64,000 bases of DNA from Candidatus Vicinibacter affinis (GTDB lineage: Bacteria; Bacteroidota; Bacteroidia; Chitinophagales; Saprospiraceae): assembly GCA_016714365.1 (NCBI GenBank), contig JADJNH010000005.1, forward strand, positions 443,501 to 507,500. The letters run 5' to 3'. Of this stretch, positions 48,894 through 58,137 are shown in pieces. Both the position numbers and the translations under genes were made by a program. The notes under the pieces are model-generated. The model worked only from the letters and a program-made list of their open reading frames with translations. It was not told the DNA's origin and ran no database searches. Within the stretch, counting starts at the first letter, position 1. Each line of letters opens with the position of its first letter.

Positions 48894-49409
48894 AGTAAAC
48901 TTTTAATTAAGCAAAGGTAATCTGTATTTTATAATAAATTGAATTTGAAGACGAATTACTTTTCTAATTTAAATGACCTGTTCAACTTATCTAACTGTTA
49001 AATTTATTAGCCTCCTTATAAGTCAATATCACTATAAATCATGGAACGATTGTTGAAATAGCTTAAAGCGGAATGGACAAAATTGATTTAATCAAAAAAA
49101 TTAATAAAAGTCTTATTCAAAGGAGAAGAATGGAGCCCTGTCTTTTCAAACACGCAGGTAAGCTGATTTACAGCTTATGGTTCAGTCAGACTAGCATCTG
49201 TTAATTCCTGGTGGGTGTACATTTCTGGTATTGCAAGTAGCAAAATCGAAGGGATAATTCTAACGATTGCAGAGATGATGACATTTCACACAGAATATAT
49301 GGGGCTTCGTTTATACGGATTTAGAAAATACCATGCTAATATCAAGATAAAGGGTGAACGAATTATAGCTTTTACTTGTTGGATTTCAGGGATATAATTA
49401 TTAATAAAT
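48894..49409. other. Gap of 516 bases with two short unassigned ORFs
   Basis: Plus-strand ORFs at 49073-49204 (43 aa, MDKIDLIKKINKSLI and on) and 49215-49397 (60 aa, MYISGIASSKIEGII and on). The second frame extends about 30 codons further upstream with one TGA, so this may be a decayed gene. No family recognised. Neither is called as a gene. Confidence 0.4.
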
Positions 49410-50228
49410 ATGGCAAAGGATTTTGATTTTAAGAGGGATGTAGTTGACCTGAGTTTTGTCAAACCGGTTTTAATTGACTTTTGGGCAGATTGGTGTGGGC
49501 CATGCAAAATGCTTGGACCGGTGCTGGATGAATTATACAGGGAGGATAATGGCAAATGGGAATTGGTTAAAATTGATACTGAAGAGTATCAGGAAATTGC
49601 CAGTTATTTTAAAATACAAAGTATACCACATTGCAAACTTATTTATGAAGGAAAAATTGCAGATGAATTTTCAGGAGCCCAAACGAAAGCGGTGGTTAGA
49701 AAGTTTATTGATAAAAATATGGCCCTATTATTGGCGGATGATGTAGAGCCTACTGATGAGTACTTTTTGGAAATAATGAGTAATCAAAAAAGTATTCCGG
49801 ATCCTAAATTTATGCAAGAACTTAAAAATTTTGTTGAGTCTTCCCCGGATCATCAACAAGCACTGATTGCACTTGCAAAGCACGAAGTCTTCTATGAGCC
49901 TGAAAAAGCTTTATTGAGGATAAATATGGGTGAGGATAAAAAAGAACTGAATGAATTAAAAGAAGATTTTGAAGTGGTTAAGGAATTTATGGCGACTGAA
50001 TTTGACCTTAAATCACAAAATGGTATGTTATTGGATCAAATAAAAATCAATCTGCTCGCCGGTGAGACACAATTGGTTATTCAGCAAATCATTGAATCAG
50101 TTACTAAAGATATAAATAATATGAACGGTCTTGCCCGAAGATTAGGAATAGCGTTATTTCATATTTGGGGGTCTCAGGCCGACATCACAAAGGAAAACAG
50201 AAAACTATTCGACATGGCTATTTGGTAA
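49410..50228 (+). CDS. Thioredoxin-TPR protein, YbbN/CnoX-like
   Basis: 272 residues. An N-terminal thioredoxin fold (1-105) has the active site WADWCGPC (Cys29 and Cys32) and the cis-Pro in IQSIPHCKL. The remaining part is helical with TPR-like character and contains AKHEVFYEPEKALL and GLARRLGIALFHIWG. This is the YbbN (CnoX) layout of thioredoxin plus TPR, a redox co-chaperone group; E. coli CnoX lost the CxxC while here it is intact, so oxidoreductase activity is expected. No signal peptide, so cytoplasmic. Confidence 0.85.
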   Translation: MAKDFDFKRDVVDLSFVKPVLIDFWADWCGPCKMLGPVLDELYREDNGKWELVKIDTEEYQEIASYFKIQSIPHCKLIYEGKIADEFSGAQTKAVVRKFIDKNMALLLADDVEPTDEYFLEIMSNQKSIPDPKFMQELKNFVESSPDHQQALIALAKHEVFYEPEKALLRINMGEDKKELNELKEDFEVVKEFMATEFDLKSQNGMLLDQIKINLLAGETQLVIQQIIESVTKDINNMNGLARRLGIALFHIWGSQADITKENRKLFDMAIW

Positions 50229-50280
50229 TTATTTTTATTTTCCTAAGGGACGCAATAAATTGTTGATTTAAGTAAGTGAT

Positions 50281-50820
50281 TTAGTTTAATTTTAATTGAT
50301 AAATATCTGGCAATCCTCTTCCATAACCATCATAGTCCATTCCATATCCAATTACAAATGATGGGGAAATTTCAAATCCAAGCCAATCGGCTTTCACATC
50401 CTTTCTAAGTATTTCAGGTTTGACCAATAGGGAACATATTTTTATTTCATGAATGCCAAATTTATTTAAATTTTCTACAAATGCATGCATCGTATTTCCG
50501 CTGTCGAGTATGTCTTCAATAATCAAAACAGATTTATTTTTCAAGTAACTATAATCCGATTCTTTAAATTGAATCACTTTTTCTTGTTGAATTCCTGAAT
50601 AAGAAGTAATTTTTGTGAAGGCCGGATTCAGGTCCAAATTCATCTGTCTTAATAAATCAGCGGCAAAGATGAAGGCTCCATCCATAATGATTATGGGTAA
50701 TGGTTTTGTATTATGAAGTAAATAGAAATGATCAATTTCTTTAGCGAGCTCGCTTACCCTTTGGTTAATTTCTTCTTTGGATAATAACAATTCAAAATTC
50801 ATTTTATTGATCTCCTTCAT
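50281..50820 (-). CDS. hpt: Hypoxanthine phosphoribosyltransferase
   Basis: About 179 residues from the ATG at 50820; a second ATG at 50802 would also work. It salvages hypoxanthine and guanine using PRPP. The PRPP-binding motif is SVLIIEDILDSGNTMHAF. The flexible-loop region reads ITSYSGIQQEKVI, and the base-binding end is ADWLGFEISPSFVIGYGMDYDGYGRGLPDIY. The start overlaps the upstream methyltransferase gene by 17 bases, so the two are probably an operon. Confidence 0.94.
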   Translation of the reverse strand: MKEINKMNFELLLSKEEINQRVSELAKEIDHFYLLHNTKPLPIIIMDGAFIFAADLLRQMNLDLNPAFTKITSYSGIQQEKVIQFKESDYSYLKNKSVLIIEDILDSGNTMHAFVENLNKFGIHEIKICSLLVKPEILRKDVKADWLGFEISPSFVIGYGMDYDGYGRGLPDIYQLKLN

Positions 50821-51370
50821 CAAAAAGTGTTTTAGAGTATTGTAATTTCAAACCAGGAATTTCATCTTCTAAAATTTTTATTTTCAAACCATTACCCCAC
50901 CGATAATGACCTGTCTTTCCATTTGAATAGAGAATTCGGTGACAAGGTATGAGAAATGCAAATGAATTTGCGCCTACTGCGGCACCAACTGCCCGAATGG
51001 CATTTGGGTAGCCGGATCGTTCAGCTAATTTTTTATAACTTATTGTGTGACCTTTCTTAATGTTTACAATATTTTTCCATATATCCAATTGAAATGGGGT
51101 GCCTCTGATAATTAAATTTAAAGAAGTTTCAGCTGTACCTTCTATAAATTGTAATACGCTGGTGAAATAAGATGTATTTGTTGCTGTTAAATGAATATTT
51201 GGAAATTCATTTTTCAGTTGACCTAAGAAAGGATCTTTAGCCATGAAATGACAATTTATCAAACCATCTCTGATGTAGGCTATGCTCAATGGGCCATATT
51301 TACATAGTCCTGATTCATATTGAATGGTTTCGATAAATTTTAAATCATTAAATAACTGAAAGTTTAGCAT
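50804..51370 (-). CDS. ogt: Methylated-DNA--protein-cysteine methyltransferase
   Basis: 188 residues from the ATG at 51370 (a TTG nine bases earlier is less likely). The active site is FLIPCHRIL, in which the Cys takes the alkyl group from O6-alkylguanine in a suicide reaction. The upstream SGYPNAIRAVGAAVGAN holds the arginine finger of the helix-turn-helix, and a C-terminal GNGLKIKILEDE follows. The N-terminal half is the usual RNase-H-like domain. Ada-type zinc and AraC domains are absent, so the simple Ogt type. Confidence 0.93.
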   Translation of the reverse strand: MLNFQLFNDLKFIETIQYESGLCKYGPLSIAYIRDGLINCHFMAKDPFLGQLKNEFPNIHLTATNTSYFTSVLQFIEGTAETSLNLIIRGTPFQLDIWKNIVNIKKGHTISYKKLAERSGYPNAIRAVGAAVGANSFAFLIPCHRILYSNGKTGHYRWGNGLKIKILEDEIPGLKLQYSKTLFDEGDQ

Positions 51371-51475
51371 AATTGACAAAATTAAGACACAGCTTCTAAA
51401 GATAGTTTTTATTTATTTTACAATCAGTCAGCTGGTTTGGCCACACAATATGTAATACCTTTGGGATTTTATTTC

Positions 51476-54334
51476 ATGAAGCAACAAGTAGAGTCAGAAT
51501 TTATTGAGGTTTTTGGGGCAAAGGAGCACAATTTGAAAGATGTGTCCGTCAAAATTCCCAGGAATGAAATGGTGGTTATCACCGGAATTTCAGGAAGTGG
51601 AAAATCTTCTTTGGCCTTTGACACCATTTATGCGGAAGGTCAGCGTCGATACATGGAGACTTTTTCCCATTATGCCAGACAATTTATTGGATCCATTGAA
51701 AGACCGGATGTGGAAAAAATTGATGGGTTAAGCCCCGTTATTTCCATAGAACAAAAGACTACCGGTTGGAATCCCAGGTCAACAGTGGGCACTACTACCG
51801 AAATATACGATTTGTTAAGGTTGTTGTATGCAAGGGCCGCGGATGCTTATTCCCACGCAACCGGTAAAAAGATGGTGCGCTATACAGAGGATCAAATGAT
51901 TTCATACATCTTTGAAAAATTTGACCAAAAGCATATTACAATTCTCGCACCCTTAGTCAGAGCAAGAAAAGGCCATTATCGAGAACTTTTTGATCAAGTA
52001 CGAAAGCAAGGTTTTAACAAAATGAGGGTTGATGGACAGGTTATTGACCTTAAGCCTGGACTTCAGCTAGACAGATTTAAAACACATGATATTGAAGTTG
52101 TCATTGATCGCATTCAAGTAGTAAAGGAAAGAGAAGAAAGACTTAACTATAGTCTATCTACTGCTTTGAAAATGGGAAATGACGTGGTTTTTATCCAGGA
52201 TCAGGAAAATGCAGAGTTGCTTCCATTCAGTAAAAGGTTAATGGATCCAGTAACCGGACTATCTTATGATGAGCCATCTCCAAATACTTTTTCTTTTAAT
52301 TCGCCCTATGGAGCTTGTCCGGAATGTAAAGGTCTGGGTCAAATTCATGAGGCAGATTTAGATCAGATCATTCCCGATGACTCAAAATCTATTTCCGAAT
52401 TAGGTATTGTTCCACTTGGCGAAGTACGTGATACACTCACTTACAAACAACTCAAGCAAATAGCCGATCGTTATAAATTCAATTATCAAACACCAATTAA
52501 AAAAATTCCAAAGAAAGCTTTGGATACCATATTACATGGTGGAGATGACAGTTTTCCCGCCCCACCAGGTTCCACCTGGTTTGAAGGGACTTATCATCTG
52601 GCTTATGAAGGTTTGTGTAATATGTTGAAGAGATGGTACAAGGATACCAGTTCTGAGAAAATCAGACAATTTGCTGAAGATTTTATGTCCATCCAGGACT
52701 GCCCGGCATGTGGAGGCACCAGACTAAAGAAAGATTCTTTGTTTTTTAAACTAGATGAAAAAAATATTGCCGAGGTGTCCAAATTGGATATTTCAGATCT
52801 TATAACCTGGTTTAGTGGACTGGATGAGAGATTGACGGAAAGACAAAGGCTTATTAGTAAGGACATCATTAAGGAAATTAAAATTCGCCTGGATTTTTTA
52901 CTTTACGTAGGACTGGATTATCTATCCCTTGATCGTCCTACCATGAGTCTGTCCGGTGGTGAATCCCAAAGAACAAGATTGGCAACTCAAATCGGATCCC
53001 AGCTCACAGGGATAACATACATTTTGGACGAACCTTCAATTGGACTGCACCAGAGAGACAACCACAGGTTAATTAAATCACTTCGAGAACTAACTCAAAT
53101 AGGGAATACCGTCATCGTTGTAGAGCATGATAAGGATATTATGATGGCCTGTGATTATATCATTGACTTGGGCCCAGGTGCCGGAAAGCACGGAGGCGAT
53201 ATCGTTGCTCAAGGCATTCCTTCCCAATTCATAAAAAATCAACATTCCTTAACAGCAAAGTATCTTTCGGGAAATGAATCAATTGAAATCCCTGATCAAA
53301 GAAGGAAAGGGAATGGCCATTTTTTAAGTTTGATTGGAGCTAAAGGTCACAATTTAAAAAACTTAAGTTTAAAATTTCCATTGGGATGTTTCATTTGTGT
53401 AACTGGTGTTTCCGGTAGTGGAAAATCAAGTCTGATCAATGAAACCTTGTATCCGATTTTAAGAGAGCATTTTTATAACAGCCTTCAAAGACCCCTGCAA
53501 TTTGATAAAATTGAAGGCCTGGAGTACTTAGATAAAGTGGTCGAGGTGGACCAAAACCCTATTGGTAGAACGCCTAGGTCAAATCCAGCAACCTATACGG
53601 GAGTTTTTACAGAGATTAGGAACCTGTTTTCCAATCATCCTGAATCAAAAATTCGCGGTTACAAACCAGGCAGGTTCTCTTTTAATGTGTCCGGTGGAAG
53701 ATGTGAAGTTTGTGAAGGTGGGGGAATGAGAATCATTGAAATGAATTTCCTGCCGGATGTCCAGGTTCATTGTGAAAGTTGTAATGGAAAACGCTATAAT
53801 AGAGAGACTCTGGAAGTGCTGTATAAAGGAAAATCCATTGGAGATGTTTTGGACATGACTGTAGAGGAAGCCACCGAATTTTTCGAGCATTTGCCCGCCA
53901 TCTTTAGAAAATTAAAAACTTTACGAGACGTAGGTCTGGATTATATTACTCTGGGGCAGCAGGCTACCACTTTATCAGGTGGGGAGGCTCAGCGTGTTAA
54001 ATTGGCGGAAGAACTTTCTAAAAGAGATACCGGAAAGACCTTGTATATTTTAGATGAACCAACTACTGGCCTGCATTTTGAAGACATCAAGCATTTACTA
54101 AATGTATTACAAAAACTTGTTGACAGAGGGAATACTGTGATGGTAATTGAACACAATCTGGATGTTATCAAGGTAGCTGATGTCGTACTTGATTTGGGAC
54201 CGGAGGGTGGGAAACACGGGGGAAAAGTTGTTGCCTATGGATCTCCGGAACAGGTAGCCAAAGTAAAAGATTCTTTTACAGGACAGTATTTAGCTGATGA
54301 ACTAAATCAAAATAGAAAAGCCACTCCAAAGTAG
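51476..54334 (+). CDS. uvrA: Excinuclease ABC subunit A
   Basis: 952 residues from the ATG at 51476; an in-frame TTG 13 codons earlier is less likely. This is the damage-recognition ATPase of nucleotide excision repair. Two ABC modules are visible: Walker A ISGSGKSS (about 38-45) and VSGSGKSS (about 645), with signature motifs SLSGGESQR and TLSGGEAQR. Zinc ligands are in CPECKGLG and CPACGGT in the first part, and CEVCEGGG with CESCNGKRY in the second. No uvrB or uvrC nearby. Confidence 0.96.
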   Translation: MKQQVESEFIEVFGAKEHNLKDVSVKIPRNEMVVITGISGSGKSSLAFDTIYAEGQRRYMETFSHYARQFIGSIERPDVEKIDGLSPVISIEQKTTGWNPRSTVGTTTEIYDLLRLLYARAADAYSHATGKKMVRYTEDQMISYIFEKFDQKHITILAPLVRARKGHYRELFDQVRKQGFNKMRVDGQVIDLKPGLQLDRFKTHDIEVVIDRIQVVKEREERLNYSLSTALKMGNDVVFIQDQENAELLPFSKRLMDPVTGLSYDEPSPNTFSFNSPYGACPECKGLGQIHEADLDQIIPDDSKSISELGIVPLGEVRDTLTYKQLKQIADRYKFNYQTPIKKIPKKALDTILHGGDDSFPAPPGSTWFEGTYHLAYEGLCNMLKRWYKDTSSEKIRQFAEDFMSIQDCPACGGTRLKKDSLFFKLDEKNIAEVSKLDISDLITWFSGLDERLTERQRLISKDIIKEIKIRLDFLLYVGLDYLSLDRPTMSLSGGESQRTRLATQIGSQLTGITYILDEPSIGLHQRDNHRLIKSLRELTQIGNTVIVVEHDKDIMMACDYIIDLGPGAGKHGGDIVAQGIPSQFIKNQHSLTAKYLSGNESIEIPDQRRKGNGHFLSLIGAKGHNLKNLSLKFPLGCFICVTGVSGSGKSSLINETLYPILREHFYNSLQRPLQFDKIEGLEYLDKVVEVDQNPIGRTPRSNPATYTGVFTEIRNLFSNHPESKIRGYKPGRFSFNVSGGRCEVCEGGGMRIIEMNFLPDVQVHCESCNGKRYNRETLEVLYKGKSIGDVLDMTVEEATEFFEHLPAIFRKLKTLRDVGLDYITLGQQATTLSGGEAQRVKLAEELSKRDTGKTLYILDEPTTGLHFEDIKHLLNVLQKLVDRGNTVMVIEHNLDVIKVADVVLDLGPEGGKHGGKVVAYGSPEQVAKVKDSFTGQYLADELNQNRKATPK

Positions 54335-54351
54335 AAGTGGTCTAATCTAAA

Positions 54352-55602
54352 TTATTTTTTTGTTACGCGCAAAGACACTCTGCGATTTAAATCTCTTCCG
54401 GTTTCTGTATTATTATCCGCTACGGGGTGTTCCTGGCCATAACCTTCTGCTTCCATTCTTTTAGCTTCGATTCCATTTGCAACAAGAGCGGACGTTACTG
54501 ATTCTGCCCTATTTTGGGAAAGTTTTTTATTTGCAATTGGGTCTCCGACATTGTCAGTGTATCCACCCACTTTTACTTGAACATCAGGAAATGTTTTCAA
54601 AATGGAAGTTATGTTATTGATTTGATTAATAGAGGCGGGGTTAAGATTACTTGAACCAGATTCAAAAAGGATTCTGTCAAAATCAAACCACGTTGTTTTA
54701 TCAATTTTCTTGTTTTTATCTTTAATAAAGTTAACTAAACGACCTTCCACTCCATTTTCAGGGAAATTTATCTCTACTCCTCCAGGTAAGGAAAGCTTGG
54801 TCATGTTTCCTAATAAAGCCCATTTTGCCTGAATAATGGAATCAATCCCTGATATTTGTGAAGAAGCATTTTTATTCAATTCAGCAGTCTTCATTGATGT
54901 TGAATCAACCGTCATAACAGTACTCCCTACTTTATCAGCCCTTTCATTTTTATTACAACCCTTCATAACTAACCAAAGAAAGGACAAAAGTGCGAGCAAA
55001 CCAATTAACCACATGATCCAATTATTACCCGTTTGGATAAATTCTTGAGGTTGAGAAGATTTTATAACTTCTACCATTTCCCCGGGGTTTCCAAGGTTCA
55101 ATATTGAAAATATGGATGAAGGGACTGAAGTTTGGATTTCATTTTTATGTCCACCTAACCAGGTTGTCAATCCACTTATACCATAATCCTCTGAGAGAAC
55201 TTTCTTTTTTAAATAGTTTAGAACAAACGACGCTACCAAAGTCAAAATTTTTGCAGAAGAGGCTTCACTCTTGAAATCAGCAAAACTGGCAAGAGCAGCT
55301 GTTACTGCTTGATCTTTTTGACCAGTCAGAATTTCCAGTAAGCTATTTCCAAACGATTCCGACGCATTCAATTCAAATAAATTTTCTAAGGAGGAAGGTT
55401 CGTTGTCCATTTGGTTGATCAAATCCCAGATCTGATCCATGGTACTTTTGTTTGAGGAGGCATGAAGTATTCCGCCTAAGATGGTCGGAATTGCGGCATC
55501 AAAACCCTTTTTAACGGCTAGTTCTGACTCCCCTAAATATTCAGAAACTCCGGTGATTAGGTTAGGAGTTAAGTGAGCTTTGAGCGATTCGATTAAGTTC
55601 AT
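54352..55602 (-). CDS. DUF937 - single membrane helix - OmpA fusion protein
   Basis: 416 residues. The N-terminal part (about 1-165) is a DUF937 (YidB-like) helical domain, with FDAAIPTILGGILHASS. One membrane helix (about 195-213, IMWLIGLLALLSFLWLVM) follows. The C-terminal part (about 310-416) is an OmpA-like peptidoglycan-binding domain with FDRILFESGSSNLN, GGYTDNVGDPIANKKLSQNR and ending RRVSLRVTKK; the Asp and Arg that bind diaminopimelate are kept. With no signal peptide, the DUF937 part should be cytoplasmic and the OmpA part periplasmic, linking inner membrane to wall. This topology is inference. Convergent with uvrA, 17 bases apart. Confidence 0.85.
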   Translation of the reverse strand: MNLIESLKAHLTPNLITGVSEYLGESELAVKKGFDAAIPTILGGILHASSNKSTMDQIWDLINQMDNEPSSLENLFELNASESFGNSLLEILTGQKDQAVTAALASFADFKSEASSAKILTLVASFVLNYLKKKVLSEDYGISGLTTWLGGHKNEIQTSVPSSIFSILNLGNPGEMVEVIKSSQPQEFIQTGNNWIMWLIGLLALLSFLWLVMKGCNKNERADKVGSTVMTVDSTSMKTAELNKNASSQISGIDSIIQAKWALLGNMTKLSLPGGVEINFPENGVEGRLVNFIKDKNKKIDKTTWFDFDRILFESGSSNLNPASINQINNITSILKTFPDVQVKVGGYTDNVGDPIANKKLSQNRAESVTSALVANGIEAKRMEAEGYGQEHPVADNNTETGRDLNRRVSLRVTKK

Positions 55603-55706
55603 GTTTAATTAATTTCTTGAAATTAAATTTTATAGATTTGACGCTGCAATTTATTAATACTGTCACATTGGTTCTCGTAAATTCGTAGTTAATTAATAAA
55701 TATTAG

Positions 55707-56243
55707 ATGAATTTAGAAAAATTAAAGTATCCAATAGGTAAGTGGTCGGCTCCGGAAGTCGTTGACCTGGACTTAATAAAGAAATGGATCGGGGATATTG
55801 CCATGTTACCTTCTAATCTTTCGGACATATTAAATCGCATTGAGCCTATTGATTATGAACTAACTTACAGGCCGGGTAGTTGGACTGTCCGTCAATTGCT
55901 TCACCACATCGCCGACAGCCACATTAATGCGTACATTCGTCATAAGCTGGCAGTATCTGAGCAAACACCAACCATTAATCCATACAATGAGGTGCTGTGG
56001 GCAGAAATGGCAGATGTGAAAGAGGTGGACATCAAAGTATCCTTGAACCTACTGGAAGCAATTCATCAAAGGTGGACAGTGTTTTTGAACAGTTTACACC
56101 AAGCTGATTTGGAAAAGTCGTTTTATCACCCTGGGCATAAAAGATTTATCACTATAAGTGAGTCCATAGGAATGTATAGCTGGCATGGCAAACACCATCT
56201 TTCACACATCAAGTTGGCTCTTGACAAACCAAATATTAGTTAA
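55707..56243 (+). CDS. DinB/YfiT-like putative metal-dependent protein
   Basis: 178 residues. The fold is the DinB four-helix bundle, in the YfiT (putative bacillithiol transferase) branch. Three His expected to bind metal are in LLHHIADSH and WHGKHHLSHI, and YRPGSWTVRQ is typical of the group. Members remove small groups or add thiols; in bacteria without bacillithiol the role is open. The gene's stop abuts that of the convergent sdhB with no gap. Confidence 0.85.
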   Translation: MNLEKLKYPIGKWSAPEVVDLDLIKKWIGDIAMLPSNLSDILNRIEPIDYELTYRPGSWTVRQLLHHIADSHINAYIRHKLAVSEQTPTINPYNEVLWAEMADVKEVDIKVSLNLLEAIHQRWTVFLNSLHQADLEKSFYHPGHKRFITISESIGMYSWHGKHHLSHIKLALDKPNIS

Positions 56244-56996
56244 TTAATCTTTGAAATCCGAAGTCAACACAGCAGAGGTATAGTATCGGTTCATTCTTGC
56301 AATGTTTTCAATGGAGATTTCTTTTGGACATTCTGCTTCGCATGCACCGACATTGGAGCACAACCCAAAACCTTCTTCATCCATTTGTTTAATCATATTC
56401 AAGACTCTCCTTGAGTTTTCCACTTCACCCTGGGGCAGTAATCCCAGATGAGAAACTTTGGCAGCAGTGAAGAGCATGGCAGACCCATTGGGACAGGCCG
56501 CGACACAAGCTCCACAGCCTATGCAAGCAGCAGCATCAAATGCCTTCGATGCCAGGTCTTTTTCAATTGGGATGGAATTTCCATCCATCGCTTGACCTGT
56601 GTTGACAGATATGTATCCACCTGCCTGAATTATTCTATCAAAGGCTCCTCTATCCACCACCAGATCTTTAAGGACAGGGAACGATCTGGCTCGAAAAGGT
56701 TCAACGACTACGGTATCACCTTCTTTAAAAAATCTCATGTGGAGCTGACAAGTGGTGGTTCCGGGATTTGGGCCATGAGGCCTTCCATTAATGACCATGC
56801 TGCAAGCTCCACAAATCCCCTCCCTACAATCATGATCAAATGCCACCGGTTCTTTCTTTTCATCTATTAAGTCTTGATTCAGAACATCTAGCATTTCAAG
56901 AAATGACATGTGCTCATTGGCTTCAACAGAATACTTTTCAAAACCACCTTTTTGATCAGGTGATTTTTGTCTCCATATTTTAAGATTCAGCTTCAT
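56244..56996 (-). CDS. sdhB: Succinate dehydrogenase/fumarate reductase iron-sulfur subunit
   Basis: 250 residues. Electron-transfer subunit carrying three clusters: [2Fe-2S] ligands in CREGICGACSM and a later Cys (GTTTCQLHM), [4Fe-4S] in CIGCGACVAACPNG, and [3Fe-4S] in CSNVGACEAECPKEIS. It links the flavoprotein SdhA to quinone. Unusually, neither sdhA nor a cytochrome b subunit lies beside it; the neighbours are queG and a DinB-like gene. Length and motifs look intact. Confidence 0.94.
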   Translation of the reverse strand: MKLNLKIWRQKSPDQKGGFEKYSVEANEHMSFLEMLDVLNQDLIDEKKEPVAFDHDCREGICGACSMVINGRPHGPNPGTTTCQLHMRFFKEGDTVVVEPFRARSFPVLKDLVVDRGAFDRIIQAGGYISVNTGQAMDGNSIPIEKDLASKAFDAAACIGCGACVAACPNGSAMLFTAAKVSHLGLLPQGEVENSRRVLNMIKQMDEEGFGLCSNVGACEAECPKEISIENIARMNRYYTSAVLTSDFKD

Positions 56997-57090
56997 ATTC
57001 GGCTATTGTAAATAATGGCGTAAAAGTAAGGATTCTGATGTGATATCCTACATTTAGAGAACAAAACAAAATCAATAAGGGTCAAGATTT

Positions 57091-58008
57091 TTAGACAATA
57101 AACCGAATATTCCTTTGAAAATTTTCCTTTCCAGCTCTCTTAATTGGTGAATCAACGGACACTTTGTTCCAAGTTTCGTCCGAAATTTCCAGCCAATCTG
57201 ACATACTGAGATTTATTAAATCTGGATTAGGAGCAAACTCTTCCACTCTTGTTGGTTTAGAAAAACGGTTCCAGGGACATACTTCCTGACAAATGTCGCA
57301 TCCGAATGCCCAAGTCTCCATCTTGGGTCTGAATTCTTCTGGTATTTTTGTTTTTAACTCTATGGTAAGATAAGAAATGCACTTAGCGGCATCCAACAAA
57401 TAACCATCCTGATGTATGGCGCTTGTCGGACAAGCTTCGATACATCTTTTGCAAGTCCCGCAATGATCCTTAATAGATTGTGTATATTCAAATTCAAGGT
57501 CCGTAAGTATGCAGCATAAAAAATAATAGGAACCCCTTTTAGGATGAATGTTAAGGGTATTTTTACCATTCCATCCAATTCCTGCTTTTTCCGCCCAACT
57601 TCTTTCCATTACCGGACCTGAATCGACAAATCCCCTGATTTGAATGTCTCCATATAAATTCCTCATATATGCAATGAGTTGTTTGGATTTATCTTTTATA
57701 ACCTTATGGTAATCCTTACCTACTGCATATTTTGAAATTTTAGGACTATTTGGTTTAAACTTTACCTTAGGTTGGTCATAATTTAGACTTAATACTATAA
57801 TAGATTTACACCCGGGTAAGAGCAAGGTTGGGTCGGTGCGCAAATCAAAATATCGTTCCATATAGTGCATTTCACCATTGTAATTTTTATTCAACCACTC
57901 TTCAAGTTGTTTTGCCTCCTTATCCAGTTTTTGTGCCTTTACAATACCAATTTGGTCAAAACCTAATTGGGTAACTTTTTCATATATTAAAGAATTGCTT
58001 ACTTTCAC
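57091..58008 (-). CDS. queG: Epoxyqueuosine reductase
   Basis: 305 residues, final step of queuosine synthesis in tRNA, using cobalamin and two [4Fe-4S] clusters. Cluster ligands are in CGTCKRCIEACPTSAI (about 195-210) and CDICQEVCPWNR (about 243-254). The catalytic region has GFVDSGPVMERSWAEKAGIGW. The start is a GTG at 58008, because an in-frame TAG lies two codons upstream. No other queuosine gene nearby. Confidence 0.95.
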   Translation of the reverse strand: MKVSNSLIYEKVTQLGFDQIGIVKAQKLDKEAKQLEEWLNKNYNGEMHYMERYFDLRTDPTLLLPGCKSIIVLSLNYDQPKVKFKPNSPKISKYAVGKDYHKVIKDKSKQLIAYMRNLYGDIQIRGFVDSGPVMERSWAEKAGIGWNGKNTLNIHPKRGSYYFLCCILTDLEFEYTQSIKDHCGTCKRCIEACPTSAIHQDGYLLDAAKCISYLTIELKTKIPEEFRPKMETWAFGCDICQEVCPWNRFSKPTRVEEFAPNPDLINLSMSDWLEISDETWNKVSVDSPIKRAGKENFQRNIRFIV

Positions 58009-58061
58009 AAGCTAATTTGTCAAGTAAAATTAAGATGGTTTCAAGTAAAATTTAATTTAAA

Positions 58062-58091
58062 TAAAAAGCCTGCAATCATCATTGCAGGCTT
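58062..58091 (-). terminator. Terminator after the sigma-factor operon
   Basis: Perfect 11-bp stem (AAGCCTGCAAT with ATTGCAGGCTT; 58066-58076 and 58081-58091), 4-base loop, and on the minus strand a TTTTTAT run. It lies 47 bases beyond the stop of the gene at 58138. Confidence 0.8.
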
Positions 58092-58137
58092 ACCACATTT
58101 AGAAGAAAGTAAAACGATACCTTAATTTTTATATCAA

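Noticed and set aside
51437..51475. Upstream TTG start of uvrA
   Set aside because: The 13 extra residues are not like UvrA N-termini; the ATG at 51476 gives a normal beginning.
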